Source of the DNA: Pelotomaculum propionicicum
Lineage (GTDB): Bacteria > Bacillota > Desulfotomaculia > Desulfotomaculales > Pelotomaculaceae
Length of the DNA: 64,000 bases
Assembly (NCBI RefSeq): GCF_004369225.1
Contig: NZ_QFFZ01000004.1
Location: 62,001 to 126,000 of the forward strand
Direction of reading: 5' to 3'
The notes below the pieces were generated by a model, which had not been told where the DNA came from, did no database searches, and saw nothing but the letters and a program-made list of their open reading frames with translations. Position 1 is the first letter of the stretch. The number at the start of each line of letters is the position of its first letter. The position numbers were made by a program, and so were the translations under genes. Shown here piece after piece: positions 35,052 through 44,092 of the stretch.

Positions 35052-36029
35052 ATGAACTATGATATTCTTATTAAAAAGGCGAAAGAGAATTCTCTTGAGG
35101 GTAAGCTTTTAGACAGAGAAACATTGATTGCGCTTTTAGAGATTGATCCTGATTCTAAAGCCGTAGAGAAATTGGGTGAATCTGCCAGAGAAGTGGCATC
35201 AAAATTTGCAAACAACAAGGGAAGTGTCTGGGCTTCTATTGGAATTGATTATCAGCCATGTAAAATGAATTGTAGCTTTTGTTCATTTGGTGTAAAATGG
35301 GGAGCTATTACTAATCGGTATCAATGGGGTGTTGATGATATTATTCAATATACAGGAAAATTTGTATCGGAAGGGGCAAAGTGGGTAACACTTCGTACAA
35401 CAGAGTGTTTTAGAACAGACAATCTTTGTTCGTTGGCAAAAAAAGTTCGCTCCAATGTTCTTGGCAATTATGAACTCGTAGCAAATACAGGTGAACTAAA
35501 TGATGAAAAAGCAAAACTTTTATATGAATCGGGATTTAAAGTGGTATATCATTCAATCCGTCTTAGGGAAGGCATAGATACGCCATTTAATGTTAATGAA
35601 AGATGTAAAACCTTGGAAGCTGTCCGAAGTTCAAATTTAACTTTAGCATATCTGGTTGAGCCAATTGGAGTTGAGCATTCAAATGAGGAAATTGCAGATG
35701 TGTTTTTAACTGCTATGCGGTATGGTGCGAAGCTAACGGGGGCTATGGCAAGAGTTCCTGTTTCCGGTACGCCTCTTTTCAAGTATGGGGCGCTTCCTGA
35801 AAGACGATTGGCACAGATTACCGCTGTGACCCGTTTAGGTGCAGGCAAATACGCACCTGATATTTGTGTTCATCCACCTTCAAAGCTTGCAATGGAGTGG
35901 GGCGCTAATGTAGTTGTGATAGAAACAGGCGCCATTCCGAGAGATATTAAGAATATAAAAAATGAATGGGGTGGTTTTGATATGTCTACAGCTAAAAAAT
36001 GGTATGAAGAAACAGGGTATGAAGCATGA
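35052..36029 (+). CDS. BioB-like radical SAM protein of unknown substrate
   Basis: A 325-residue radical SAM enzyme. The cluster motif is C-x3-C-x2-C in PCKMNCSFCSFG, in a barrel similar to biotin synthase and its relatives (BATS-type). Long regions TLRTTECFRTDN and MARVPVSGTPLFKYG are not standard biotin synthase signatures. There is no bio gene nearby. It sits between an importer and a 3-hydroxyacyl-CoA dehydrogenase in an AT-rich stretch, so it may modify the imported compound. Function unknown. Confidence 0.82.
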   Translation: MNYDILIKKAKENSLEGKLLDRETLIALLEIDPDSKAVEKLGESAREVASKFANNKGSVWASIGIDYQPCKMNCSFCSFGVKWGAITNRYQWGVDDIIQYTGKFVSEGAKWVTLRTTECFRTDNLCSLAKKVRSNVLGNYELVANTGELNDEKAKLLYESGFKVVYHSIRLREGIDTPFNVNERCKTLEAVRSSNLTLAYLVEPIGVEHSNEEIADVFLTAMRYGAKLTGAMARVPVSGTPLFKYGALPERRLAQITAVTRLGAGKYAPDICVHPPSKLAMEWGANVVVIETGAIPRDIKNIKNEWGGFDMSTAKKWYEETGYEA

Positions 36030-36066
36030 TAAGATTTATTATTGGGGAGGCATAATTGCGTTAACA

Positions 36067-37014
36067 ATGAGAGTAGAAAAAATTAATAACATCTGTAACT
36101 TGGGGACGGGCACAATGGGTTTTGGTATTACCCTCGTGTTTGCAATTGCAGGTTATGAAGTTAGAATGTTTGGCAGATCGGATGCTAGTATTAAGCGCGG
36201 ATTCAGTAACATAAAGATTGCGCTAGATACTTATCAAAAGAACGGCTTAATTCAAAAGGTAGATGTACCTCAAATATTGGGGCGTGTTAAAGGTGTCACG
36301 ACCCTGGAAGAAGCTGCTGAAGGCGCAGATTTTGTTATTGAATCGGTTGCAGAAGAACTTGCTGTCAAGAAAGAGGTCTTTGCCAAAATTGAGAAGCTTT
36401 GCTCACCGGATACGATATTTGCTACTAATACTTCCGGTCTCAGCCCCACAGCAATAGCAAACGTATTAGAACATAAAGAGCGTTTTATTGTTGCCCATTT
36501 CTGGAATCCGCCGCATCTACTGCCGCTTGTTGAGGTAGTCCCGGGCAAGTCAACTTCCCAACAAGTAGTGGAAATTACCAAAAAACTGATGGTGAAAATA
36601 GGTAAAAAGCCGGTAATTTTAAATCGGGAGGCTTTGGGCTTCATTGGTAATCGTATGCAGTTAGCACTGCTTCGTGAGGCATTGTATATTGTGGAATCAG
36701 GTATTGCAACCAAAGAAGCGGTTGATGCAGCTGTAAAATACAGCTTGGGGCGCCGCCTGTCAACGACCGGTCCACTTGAAAGTGCTGATCTGGGAGGTTT
36801 GGATATCTTTTATAATATTTCCGCTTATCTTTTAAAAGATCTAAGCAATAGTACAGATGTTTCACCGATATTAAAGGAAGCTGTTGAAAAAGGGAATCTA
36901 GGTTCAAAAACAGGTGCGGGTTTGTACGAATGGACGCCGGAAACATTGAAAAATATTAAAGTGTCCCGTGAAAATAATTTAATTGAGTGGCTGCGAAAAG
37001 ATAAAACAATATAA
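36067..37014 (+). CDS. 3-hydroxyacyl-CoA dehydrogenase family protein
   Basis: A 315-residue NAD-dependent dehydrogenase. The Rossmann motif is NLGTGTMGFGITLVFAIAGY; the normal GxGxxG occurs with Thr in place of Ala or Ser. The catalytic His region is VAHFWNPPHLLPLVEV, followed by a helical C-terminal dimerisation domain with GFIGNRMQLALLREAL. ATG 36067 is chosen because the Rossmann strand starts within ten residues; the GGGGAGG at 36044-36050 is rather far upstream. The real substrate may be a CoA ester or a hydroxy acid such as carnitine; the family is mixed. Confidence 0.85.
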   Translation: MRVEKINNICNLGTGTMGFGITLVFAIAGYEVRMFGRSDASIKRGFSNIKIALDTYQKNGLIQKVDVPQILGRVKGVTTLEEAAEGADFVIESVAEELAVKKEVFAKIEKLCSPDTIFATNTSGLSPTAIANVLEHKERFIVAHFWNPPHLLPLVEVVPGKSTSQQVVEITKKLMVKIGKKPVILNREALGFIGNRMQLALLREALYIVESGIATKEAVDAAVKYSLGRRLSTTGPLESADLGGLDIFYNISAYLLKDLSNSTDVSPILKEAVEKGNLGSKTGAGLYEWTPETLKNIKVSRENNLIEWLRKDKTI

Positions 37015-37160
37015 ATATCATATTATTGGGGAGTGTAAATAATTCCGTGTAAATGGAATTTTCATCTATTATTTACAGTTTATTCAACTACTAAAGTTGA
37101 GTTAATAACAAAAATGTATTCTTAAAACCATTGCCTCCTTAAGCACAAAGCCGTGATCAG

Positions 37161-37200
37161 AAAAAAAGAGGCCGGCTTCACCCAGTACAGCCGGCCTCTA
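37161..37200 (-). terminator. Intrinsic terminator for the minus-strand gene
   Basis: GAGGCCGGCT (37168-37177) pairs with AGCCGGCCTC (37189-37198). Read on the minus strand it is followed by CTTTTTTTC, so it ends the acidic secreted protein gene. Confidence 0.85.
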
Positions 37201-37222
37201 AATAATTCAACAACTGGCAGTT

Positions 37223-38284
37223 TTAATTCAGCTCTTCATAATCCGCGTCATAGGTGAAGCTCTTCAGTGCGTGACTATCCTCATCATAGAATTTAACTAT
37301 AACGGTATCAAGGCTGATGTCCGCGTCATCATCAAAAGCGGATACAATCTGTTCGCAAATATCTGTCACGTCACTTTCAATTCTGCTATCGCTTAAGTCA
37401 TCCCAATCTGAGGCGGCGTCATCGTCAACAGCGGTGAATTTGGCGGTAACAGTATCATCTCCATCATAAGTGAGAGTTACTTCAAATTCTATGCCGCCAA
37501 CGTCATAAGCGTCGTCTTCAAGGCTGTCTATAACATCATCCGCATCTTCGTCATCATCAGAGTTACGATAGTCGTCATCCTTAAAAGTTACGTCAAGATC
37601 ATCGTCTCCGTCTTTACTAAATTTCACCAGCACATCGTCGCTGTCGATATCGTTAATTTCCCCGGTAACCTCAGTGTCATCAGAAAATTCATCCTGAATA
37701 TCCCCCACCAAATCTTCAAGCCAGTCTTCAATATCACTGTCGCTCAGATCTTCCCACTCACTGTCATATTCTCCTAGATCAACATCTATCTGCACATCAA
37801 CTTCGTCTTCGTCGCCGCTGAGGCTGATATCGTCAATTTCCACATCTTCCAAATAATCGTAATCGGACTTCAACTGATCTTCCAGCTCGCTTAAATCACT
37901 GTCTTCATCATCTTCATTTTCTTTACAATCTGCCAGTTGACTTTTCAGACTGGCGATTTCACTTTTTAAAGCCTGGATCTCTTTATCCTTTTCAGCTAAT
38001 GAAGCAGAGTTGCCGCCGGTTATTTTCACGGCTTTAATCCAATCGAGCCATTCAACACTCTGGCCTAACGCTTCTGATACAAACCTGATCGGGACAAAAG
38101 TCCTGCCGTTATAAATGAACGGTTCCTCATCGGGCTGCAGGGTGATCGCATTGCCATTTACAAAAAGCTTGATATCCACATAGTCAACATTGATCGGTTT
38201 AGAAGCTACTGTAGCTTCGGCAGAAGCGGCCATCACCAGTACTAAAGTGAGCAGCAGCAACACGAAGATAATTTTTTTCTTCAC
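37223..38284 (-). CDS. Secreted Asp/Glu-rich protein with copper-amine-oxidase-N domain
   Basis: A 353-residue exported protein: signal peptide (about 1-24), a copper amine oxidase N-terminal-like domain (about 30-90; FVNGNAITLQPDEEPFIYNGRTFVPIRFVSEALG is its hallmark span), a short coiled coil (about 95-120; KDKEIQALKSEIASLKSQLA), then about 230 residues extremely rich in Asp with repeated DLSDS.I elements (DLSDSDIEDW, DLSDSRIESD). The Asp-rich part may bind Ca2+ or form beta-strand repeats. It lies alone between two terminators. Function unknown; a cell-surface or spore-coat role is a guess. Confidence 0.8.
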   Translation of the reverse strand: MKKKIIFVLLLLTLVLVMAASAEATVASKPINVDYVDIKLFVNGNAITLQPDEEPFIYNGRTFVPIRFVSEALGQSVEWLDWIKAVKITGGNSASLAEKDKEIQALKSEIASLKSQLADCKENEDDEDSDLSELEDQLKSDYDYLEDVEIDDISLSGDEDEVDVQIDVDLGEYDSEWEDLSDSDIEDWLEDLVGDIQDEFSDDTEVTGEINDIDSDDVLVKFSKDGDDDLDVTFKDDDYRNSDDDEDADDVIDSLEDDAYDVGGIEFEVTLTYDGDDTVTAKFTAVDDDAASDWDDLSDSRIESDVTDICEQIVSAFDDDADISLDTVIVKFYDEDSHALKSFTYDADYEELN

Positions 38285-38320
38285 TTTGATTCCTCCAATA
38301 AATATTTTTAATAATTAACC

Positions 38321-38364
38321 TGTCTGCTAACTGACCTGGAACCGTGTCTGCTAATTTACCCGGA
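38321..38364. repeat. Two 20-base direct repeats, 24-base period
   Basis: TGTCTGCTAACTGACCTGGA (38321-38340) and TGTCTGCTAATTTACCCGGA (38345-38364) match at 17 of 20 positions. An inverted pair, TTACCCG (38356-38362) and CGGGTAA (38382-38388), overlaps. They lie in the leader of the acidic secreted protein gene. Confidence 0.55.
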
Positions 38365-38389
38365 TATAAACACCTCCAGTTCGGGTAAT

Positions 38390-38880
38390 CTTTATTGTGA
38401 AAATTTTGGTTGCATTTGTCTGAATCAATCAAAGCAGGGAGTTAAATCTATATGTATATAAATTTAACTAAACAAAGGCAAATCCTGCCTGAATTAAAGC
38501 TTAATTTTTGCTGAAATTATGCTCAATTAAAGAAGAAATCTTCACCAAGCTTTTGCTGCAGCTTGTGGACCCAGGCCGGTATTTTCCTGTCATTATTTGT
38601 TGGAATATATTGTTGATATGAGGCGGGAAAAATAAGCAATTAATGAAAATTTTACAGGATATCTTGTACTGATCTCCAGCCGGGGTAATTGTAATTTGTT
38701 ATTTTAAGTTATATAATACTTCAACAAACACGGCTCACCAGCTTTGGTTGTGCCGGCGTAGTTCTCTTTTTTAATTTTTTGTGGGAATGCTGATAGGATT
38801 CCTCACAACTTTCCAAGAATACCATTAATATCTTTGTAAAACCTGATACCATTTTTATAAAGAGAGGATTGAGGCGGTAC
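38390..38880. other. Gap upstream of dapL with two hairpins
   Basis: No gene is seen. Two structures stand out. A GC-rich hairpin near 38731-38759 (CGGC...CACCA-loop-TGGTTG...GCCG) is followed by T-runs at 38766-38780, as in a terminator or attenuator. Just after it, TGTGGGAAT and ATTCCTCACA (about 38780-38808) form another stem with one bulge. I could not match this leader to a lysine riboswitch or T-box. Confidence 0.45.
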
Positions 38881-40110
38881 ATGGCGCGAGTCAACGAGAA
38901 CTACCTTAAGCTGCCCGGGAGCTACCTTTTTTCGGAAATAGCCCGGAGGGTAAACCAGTATAAAAAGGAAAACCCTGACGCGGATATAATCAGGCTGGGT
39001 ATAGGTGATGTCACTCAACCACTGGCCCCTGCCGTGGTGGAAGCAATGAAAAAGGCCGTGGCGGAGATGGGCAGCCCGGATACCTTCAGGGGATACGGTC
39101 CGGAACAGGGGTATGAGTTCCTGATCGAGCAAATAATCGAAAACGATTTCAGGTCCAGAGGAGTCGAGTTAGCCGTTGACGAGGTGTTTATAAGCGACGG
39201 CGCGAAAACCGATACAGCCAACTTCCAAGAGATTTTCGGAATTAACAACATACTGGCGGTAAGTGACCCGGTTTATCCCGTCTATGTGGACAGCAATGTC
39301 ATGGCCGGGCGTACCGGCATGGTGAACGATAAAGGACAGTTTGAGAAAATAGTGTACCTGCCCTGCACTGAGGAGAACGGCATGAAGCCGCCTCTCCCCC
39401 GTACCAGGGTGGACATGATTTACCTCTGCTTTCCCAACAACCCGACCGGGATGACCATTTCCAAAGAGGAACTGAAGGTGTGGGTGGATTACGCCAGGGA
39501 AAACAGGTCGGTGATATTGTTTGACGCCGCCTATGAGGCTTATATCCGGGAGGAAGGGGTGCCTCACAGTATTTTCGAGATTGAGGGCGCCCGCGAGGTG
39601 GCGGTGGAGTTCAGGAGTTTTTCCAAGACCGCCGGCTTTACCGGCACCAGGTGCGCTTACACCATAGTGCCCAAGGAGGTCAAGGCGTATGACAGCAATG
39701 ACCAGGCTCACAGCCTCAACCCCATGTGGCTGAGAAGACAGACCACCAAGTTCAACGGGGTTTCCTACCCGGTGCAGGCGGCCGCCGCCGCGACCTTTAC
39801 GGAAGAGGGCAAAAAGCAGGTCAGGGAAATAATCGATTACTACATGGAAAACGCCAGGATTATCAGGAAGGGCTTGGAAGAGGCCGGCTACAAAGTTTTC
39901 GGAGGAGTGAACGCCCCCTACATCTGGCTCAAGACTCCCGGCAATATGCGCTCCTGGGATTTCTTCGACAAACTGATGCGGCAGGTGCATGTTGTGGGCA
40001 CCCCCGGCGCCGGCTTCGGAGCGCACGGCGAGGGGTATTTCAGGTTAACCGCCTTCGCCACCAGAGCTAACACAGAAAGGGCCATTGAAAGGATCAGGAC
40101 CAGGATGTAG
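38881..40110 (+). CDS. dapL: LL-diaminopimelate aminotransferase
   Basis: A 409-residue class I aminotransferase of the DapL type. It begins [23 protein letters not shown], contains [12 protein letters not shown], the substrate region [26 protein letters not shown], and the PLP Lys in [15 protein letters not shown]. It converts tetrahydrodipicolinate to LL-diaminopimelate in one step for lysine and peptidoglycan synthesis. ATG 38881 follows GAGGCGG. A terminator-like hairpin in the leader may attenuate expression. Confidence 0.95.
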   Translation: MARVNENYLKLPGSYLFSEIARRVNQYKKENPDADIIRLGIGDVTQPLAPAVVEAMKKAVAEMGSPDTFRGYGPEQGYEFLIEQIIENDFRSRGVELAVDEVFISDGAKTDTANFQEIFGINNILAVSDPVYPVYVDSNVMAGRTGMVNDKGQFEKIVYLPCTEENGMKPPLPRTRVDMIYLCFPNNPTGMTISKEELKVWVDYARENRSVILFDAAYEAYIREEGVPHSIFEIEGAREVAVEFRSFSKTAGFTGTRCAYTIVPKEVKAYDSNDQAHSLNPMWLRRQTTKFNGVSYPVQAAAAATFTEEGKKQVREIIDYYMENARIIRKGLEEAGYKVFGGVNAPYIWLKTPGNMRSWDFFDKLMRQVHVVGTPGAGFGAHGEGYFRLTAFATRANTERAIERIRTRM

Positions 40111-40120
40111 TTCCTAATAA

Positions 40121-40146
40121 GGCAGCTCCAGCGGCTGCCGTTTTTA
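40121..40146 (+). terminator. Intrinsic terminator after dapL
   Basis: GGCAGC (40121-40126) pairs with GCTGCC (40134-40139), followed by GTTTTTATT. Confidence 0.85.
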
Positions 40147-40159
40147 TTACAAAAAAAAC

Positions 40160-40473
40160 ATTTTTGACAGCCAGGCCGGCAAAGAATTTACGGACCTTAA
40201 GGTCAGGATGGAAAAGTCAATGAACCACTTTTTCAAAACCGGCCGAATGCTGAATACGTAAACTGCTTGTTTAAGCCCTTTCCTCCTGTTAGACTGATGG
40301 CGGGAGGAATTTTTTCAGGAAGTTTTGAGACCTGGCTCTGTAAGCTGAGGTGAGTGCTATTAAGATCTTGAACTGGTATTTTTGACGGGCGCCGAGAATT
40401 TTGAATCTGAAAAGGGAGGAATAAGGATGAGATTTAAATTTGACTGAATAAGGTAATACCGGGAGGGGTAATC
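40160..40473. other. Gap with possible gene debris
   Basis: A frame over about 40160-40260 encodes FDSQAGKEFTDLKVRMEKS and ends at a TAA near 40261. It looks protein-like but has no start or known match, so it may be the tail of a lost gene. Nothing else recognisable before the GGGAGGGG that precedes GTG 40474. Confidence 0.3.
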
Positions 40474-40794
40474 GTGAGTAAAATGCGCGGTTTTAACCTT
40501 GACCTGAGCTGGCTGACTGTGGCCAATGTGCTCTACCTGGGTATTGTCGCCATGGCGCTGCCGATCTTCCTCTGGAACTACGCGCTGCTGCACTACGACG
40601 CTTCGGAGGCGGGCCTCTTCATTAATCTGGTGCCGGTGTTCTCAGTTATCAGCGCGATGCTTTTTCTTGGCGAGCGTGTTAACGCCGGCCAATTGATTGC
40701 TGGCGGGGTGGTAATCCTCGGGGTGCTGTTGTCCAGCGGTTTTAGCGTTAAAAATAGGACAATTCGCAGCAATTGGTATGATGCGGGGCATTAA
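40474..40794 (+). pseudogene. EamA/DMT transporter C-terminal fragment
   Basis: A 106-residue frame holding only the last part of an EamA transporter: NYALLHYDASEAGLFINLVPVFSVISAMLFLGERV followed by the final helix and a short tail. The N-terminal EamA repeat is missing. A convincing GGGAGGGG precedes GTG 40474, so the truncated frame may still be translated. A complete EamA gene of the same kind is present at 49857. Confidence 0.7.
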
Positions 40795-41014
40795 AGAATT
40801 TAAAGGAAGTGGTTTTTTGCGGGAGTACAATGTTGTGGCGCAGATCATGGAGTATTTGCTTGTTGTCAAGTATGTTGCAGAGGATAATTTATATGCATTG
40901 CTTTTTGCCCCTAATGTGGCCGGCACTGCACAAACCTTTGAATATGAAGCAAAAAATGATGATGACGCTATTTTCAAAGGTGCTATGATGGCTAAAGAAA
41001 AGGGATTTTTCTAA
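40778..41014 (+). CDS. Small hypothetical protein
   Basis: A 78-residue acidic/hydrophobic-mixed protein with no membrane helix and no recognised domain; it overlaps the 3' end of the EamA fragment by 17 bases and has a weak ribosome site. A clear terminator follows its stop, which supports a real transcript. It contains EYNVVAQIMEYLLVVKYVAED and a GAMMAKEKGFF tail. Confidence 0.5.
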   Translation: MMRGIKEFKGSGFLREYNVVAQIMEYLLVVKYVAEDNLYALLFAPNVAGTAQTFEYEAKNDDDAIFKGAMMAKEKGFF

Positions 41015-41022
41015 AACACCAA

Positions 41023-41047
41023 CCCGTTAAATTAAACGGGGTTTTTT
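41023..41047 (+). terminator. Intrinsic terminator
   Basis: CCCGTT (41023-41028) pairs with AACGGG (41035-41040), followed by GTTTTTT. Confidence 0.85.
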
Positions 41048-41178
41048 CTGCTATGTAACAGAAATTTCTTTTATTTTTCATCTTTTAACAGGGAAATTAT
41101 TTAATAAAAGCAGGAATAAAAACGTGAAAGCTATAAAACTGTTACAACTATCCTAAAAGGTTATGGAGGGATAATGTT

Positions 41179-41520
41179 ATGAAAAAAGTAACAGTCACAA
41201 TATTCGGCGCCTACGCGCCTCCCTGCGGCGACTGTGAAACCGAACCTAACGCCGCCGCCTGCAGCTGCAGCACTATCGATATTATGAGGAAAGAAGCGGA
41301 ACATTTGGAGAAGCTGCTGAAGCAAAAACATGGCGATATTATTGAATTTGCCTACGTTGATGTGGCAGGTGAGGAGTTTAAGAATTATCCCGGGATTGAA
41401 AAAGTCAAAGAGAATTACCAACTGCCCCTGACTGTTCTGGACGGCAAGCCGCTGCTGCAGGGCGGGGTGTCCTTCAAAAAGGTCTCAGAGGCCATAAATC
41501 AAAAATTGAACCCTCAATAG
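41179..41520 (+). CDS. Small Cys-rich thioredoxin-like protein
   Basis: A 113-residue protein with a predicted beta-alpha thioredoxin-like layout. It starts KKVTVTIFGAYAPPCGDCE; the CGDC pair is followed by CSCS, and there is a later cis-Pro-like LPLTVLDGKPLLQGG. It resembles YuzD-type or arsenate/ferredoxin-like redox proteins, without certain family. GGAGGG precedes ATG 41179. A SPL-like radical SAM gene follows after 21 bases. Confidence 0.7.
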   Translation: MKKVTVTIFGAYAPPCGDCETEPNAAACSCSTIDIMRKEAEHLEKLLKQKHGDIIEFAYVDVAGEEFKNYPGIEKVKENYQLPLTVLDGKPLLQGGVSFKKVSEAINQKLNPQ

Positions 41521-41541
41521 CCGCCAGGGAGGAGCCCTCTA

Positions 41542-42372
41542 TTGCCAGACCTGATTTTACCTGTGGAAAAAACCTGTAAAACCGCTCTTACCAAAACAGG
41601 CATTCCAGGTTTTAGTTACTGCCTGAACCCCTACACCGGGTGCGCCCATGCCTGTGTCTACTGTTACGCTTCCTTCATGTGCCGCTTTGGCGGCCACAAG
41701 GAGCCCTGGGGCGAGTTTGTAGACGTCAAGGTTAACTTTCCGCATATATTGGAGAAACAGCTGAGAGGCCGCCGCGTGCCGGAGGGCAGAGTCATCCTGG
41801 GCAGTGTAACCGATGCCTACCAGCCGGCTGAAGCCTGGTACAAGCTGACCCGCTCCTGCCTGGAAGCCCTGGCCGGTTGCCCGGCGCTGGAAGTGGAGAT
41901 CCTCACCAAGTCCGCCCTGGTAGTAAGGGATCTGCAGGTTTTGCAGAAGCTGCCCCGCTGCTCAGTGGGATTTACCGTGACTACCATCAATGAAAGGGCG
42001 GCGCGTGTTTTAGAGCCCGGCGCTTCGCCGCCGGGGCTGCGTTTGGCCGCCGCCAGGCAGTTGGCTGAGGCGGGTATACCTGTTTGGGTTTTTATCGCGC
42101 CGGTCCTGCCGGGGCTGGGGGATGGTGAAAAAGATTTAGTTAGCCTGTTTAAGGAGTTGAAGAAGGCTGGTGTAACAGAAGTGCTGGCAGATACCCTGAA
42201 CCCGTATCCTGCGGTGGTCCACCGTTTGAAGAAAGTGTACCGCGGGCAATTCCCCGAAGCTCTGGCGGACCTGGAAATGTGCTGTGCCGAACCGGAATTC
42301 TACCGATGCGGCATTGAAAAGAGGCTTGCCGATATTTCCGGCCGGTTCGGCTGTCAGTTGAAACTTATTTAG
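41542..42372 (+). CDS. SPL-family radical SAM protein
   Basis: A 276-residue radical SAM enzyme of the spore-photoproduct-lyase-like family. The cluster motif is C-x3-C-x2-C in CAHACVYCYA, preceded by GFSYCLNPYTG and followed by VILGSVTDAYQPAE and IPVWVFIAPVLPGLGD. It is shorter than SplB and lacks the SplB C-terminal Cys, so it is probably a general relative and not the DNA repair enzyme itself. TTG start after GGGAGGAG. Confidence 0.85.
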   Translation: MPDLILPVEKTCKTALTKTGIPGFSYCLNPYTGCAHACVYCYASFMCRFGGHKEPWGEFVDVKVNFPHILEKQLRGRRVPEGRVILGSVTDAYQPAEAWYKLTRSCLEALAGCPALEVEILTKSALVVRDLQVLQKLPRCSVGFTVTTINERAARVLEPGASPPGLRLAAARQLAEAGIPVWVFIAPVLPGLGDGEKDLVSLFKELKKAGVTEVLADTLNPYPAVVHRLKKVYRGQFPEALADLEMCCAEPEFYRCGIEKRLADISGRFGCQLKLI

Positions 42373-42407
42373 GGTTAGCTTTTCCTGCTCAGGAGGTGTT
42401 TTTTAAT

Positions 42408-44090
42408 ATGATCATGCACGAGGTTTTAATTGTAGGCGGCGGGCTGGCGGGCTTGATGGCGGCGCTGTCCGCTGCGGAAAAGGCCGATGTGGCTGTGCTG
42501 AGCAAGCTTTACCCCACCCGCTCCCACAGCGGGGCGGCGCAGGGAGGGTTTAACGCTGTCATGGGAGAGGAAGACAGTGTGGAGGCCCATATTTTTGACA
42601 CAGTGAAGGGCAGTGATTATCTGGGGGACCAGGATGCCATTGAGGTGCTCTGTTCGGACGGGCCGGAGGTAATCCTGGAACTGGAGCGGCTGGGCGTGCC
42701 CTGGACCCGCAGTCCTGGCGGCGGTATCGCGCAGCGTCCGCTGGGCGGGGCGGGCTTTCCCCGCGCCTGTTTTGCAGCTGACTTTTCAGGCCACGTCGTG
42801 CTGCATATCCTCTACGAACAGGCGTTGAGGAGGCGGATTAAGATTTACCCCGAGTGGCGCCTGATCGAGCTGCTGGTGGAAGACGGCCGGGTGGCGGGGG
42901 TGCTGGCTTACGATTTGGCCAGGGCTAAAACAGAGGTAATTCGCAGCAAGGTGGTGGTCCTGGCCACGGGCGGGTACGGCCGGGCCTTTGCCAAGACCAC
43001 CAACGCCATCGCCAACACGGGAGACGGTATGGCTATAGCTTACCGGGCGGGGGCCGTCCTGGCCGATATGGAGTTCGTCCAGTTCCACCCGACCACCCTT
43101 TACGGCACCAATATCCTTATTTCCGAAGCGGCAAGGGGTGAGGGAGGATACCTGCGCAATGCAGGCGGTACACGGTTTATGGCTGATTACGCGCCGCAAA
43201 AAATGGAGCTGGCGCCCCGTGACCTGGTTTCACGGGCGATTTTCAGGGAGATCAAAGAAGGGCGCGGCTATGAGGGCAAGTATGTGCACCTGGACCTGAC
43301 CCACCTGGGCGAGGCCCTGGTGGCGGAGCGCCTGCCCCAGGTGCGCGACCTGTCCATGCGCTACGCCGGGGTTGATCCGGCGGTCGCGCCCATGCCTATA
43401 GAGCCGGCCCAGCACTACAGTATGGGCGGCGTGCGCACCGGCGTCTGGGGCGAGAGCAGCCTGCCCGGCCTGCTGGCGGCCGGCGAGGTGGCCAATGTCA
43501 GCGTGCACGGCGCCAACCGCCTGGGCGGCAATTCTTTGCTGGAAACTGTTGTTTTTGGCCGGCGGGCGGGGCGCCGGGCGGCCGAACTGGCGGGGAAAGA
43601 GCCCTGGCCGGTGCTTTCGAAGACTACAGCGGCGCGCAGCCTGGAGTCCTGGAGTTCAATGTTTTCAGATGGAAAGCAAATCGTCCAGGAGGACAGCACC
43701 TTCCTGATTCGGGAGGCGGCCACCTCGATCATGACCAGCCAGGTCGGTGTGTTCCGGGTTGGGGATGAACTGGCGGACGCGGTGGAAAAACTGAAAGAAC
43801 TGAAAAAACGCTATAAGGAACTGGATCCTCCCAGAGAGGCCCAGCCATTTAATTACGCGCTGATGGAATATCTGGAGACAGGTTACATCCTGGATTTATG
43901 TGAAATTATTGCCGGGGGTGCGCTGCGGCGCACTGAAAGCAGGGGCGCCCACTACCGGCTTGACTATCCCAGGCGGGACGATCTGAACTGGCTGGGCCAT
44001 ACGCTGGCGCGCAGAGGGGAGAACGGTCCGGAATTCAGTTCCGGACCTGTGAAAATCACCCGTTATCAGCCGCAGGAAAGGGGGTACTAG
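42408..44090 (+). CDS. Succinate dehydrogenase/fumarate reductase flavoprotein subunit
   Basis: A 560-residue SdhA/FrdA. The N-terminal FAD Rossmann motif is VGGGLAGLMAALSAAE, with the covalent-FAD His in RSHSGAAQGG. Active-site regions are FVQFHPTTLYG, GGYLRN, HYSMGGVRTGVWGES and HGANRLGGNSLLETVVFGRRAG. ATG 42408 or 42414 follows AGGAGG. The Fe-S subunit gene follows two bases later, but there is no SdhC/FrdC gene next to it. Confidence 0.93.
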   Translation: MIMHEVLIVGGGLAGLMAALSAAEKADVAVLSKLYPTRSHSGAAQGGFNAVMGEEDSVEAHIFDTVKGSDYLGDQDAIEVLCSDGPEVILELERLGVPWTRSPGGGIAQRPLGGAGFPRACFAADFSGHVVLHILYEQALRRRIKIYPEWRLIELLVEDGRVAGVLAYDLARAKTEVIRSKVVVLATGGYGRAFAKTTNAIANTGDGMAIAYRAGAVLADMEFVQFHPTTLYGTNILISEAARGEGGYLRNAGGTRFMADYAPQKMELAPRDLVSRAIFREIKEGRGYEGKYVHLDLTHLGEALVAERLPQVRDLSMRYAGVDPAVAPMPIEPAQHYSMGGVRTGVWGESSLPGLLAAGEVANVSVHGANRLGGNSLLETVVFGRRAGRRAAELAGKEPWPVLSKTTAARSLESWSSMFSDGKQIVQEDSTFLIREAATSIMTSQVGVFRVGDELADAVEKLKELKKRYKELDPPREAQPFNYALMEYLETGYILDLCEIIAGGALRRTESRGAHYRLDYPRRDDLNWLGHTLARRGENGPEFSSGPVKITRYQPQERGY

Positions 44091-44092
44091 CA

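Noticed and set aside
38390-38880. Lysine riboswitch or T-box before dapL
   Set aside because: No recognisable conserved core; only terminator-like hairpins are seen.
39169-40026. 285-codon minus-strand frame opposite dapL
   Set aside because: Antisense shadow of a clear aminotransferase gene; no ribosome site and low-complexity His/Gly/Leu composition.
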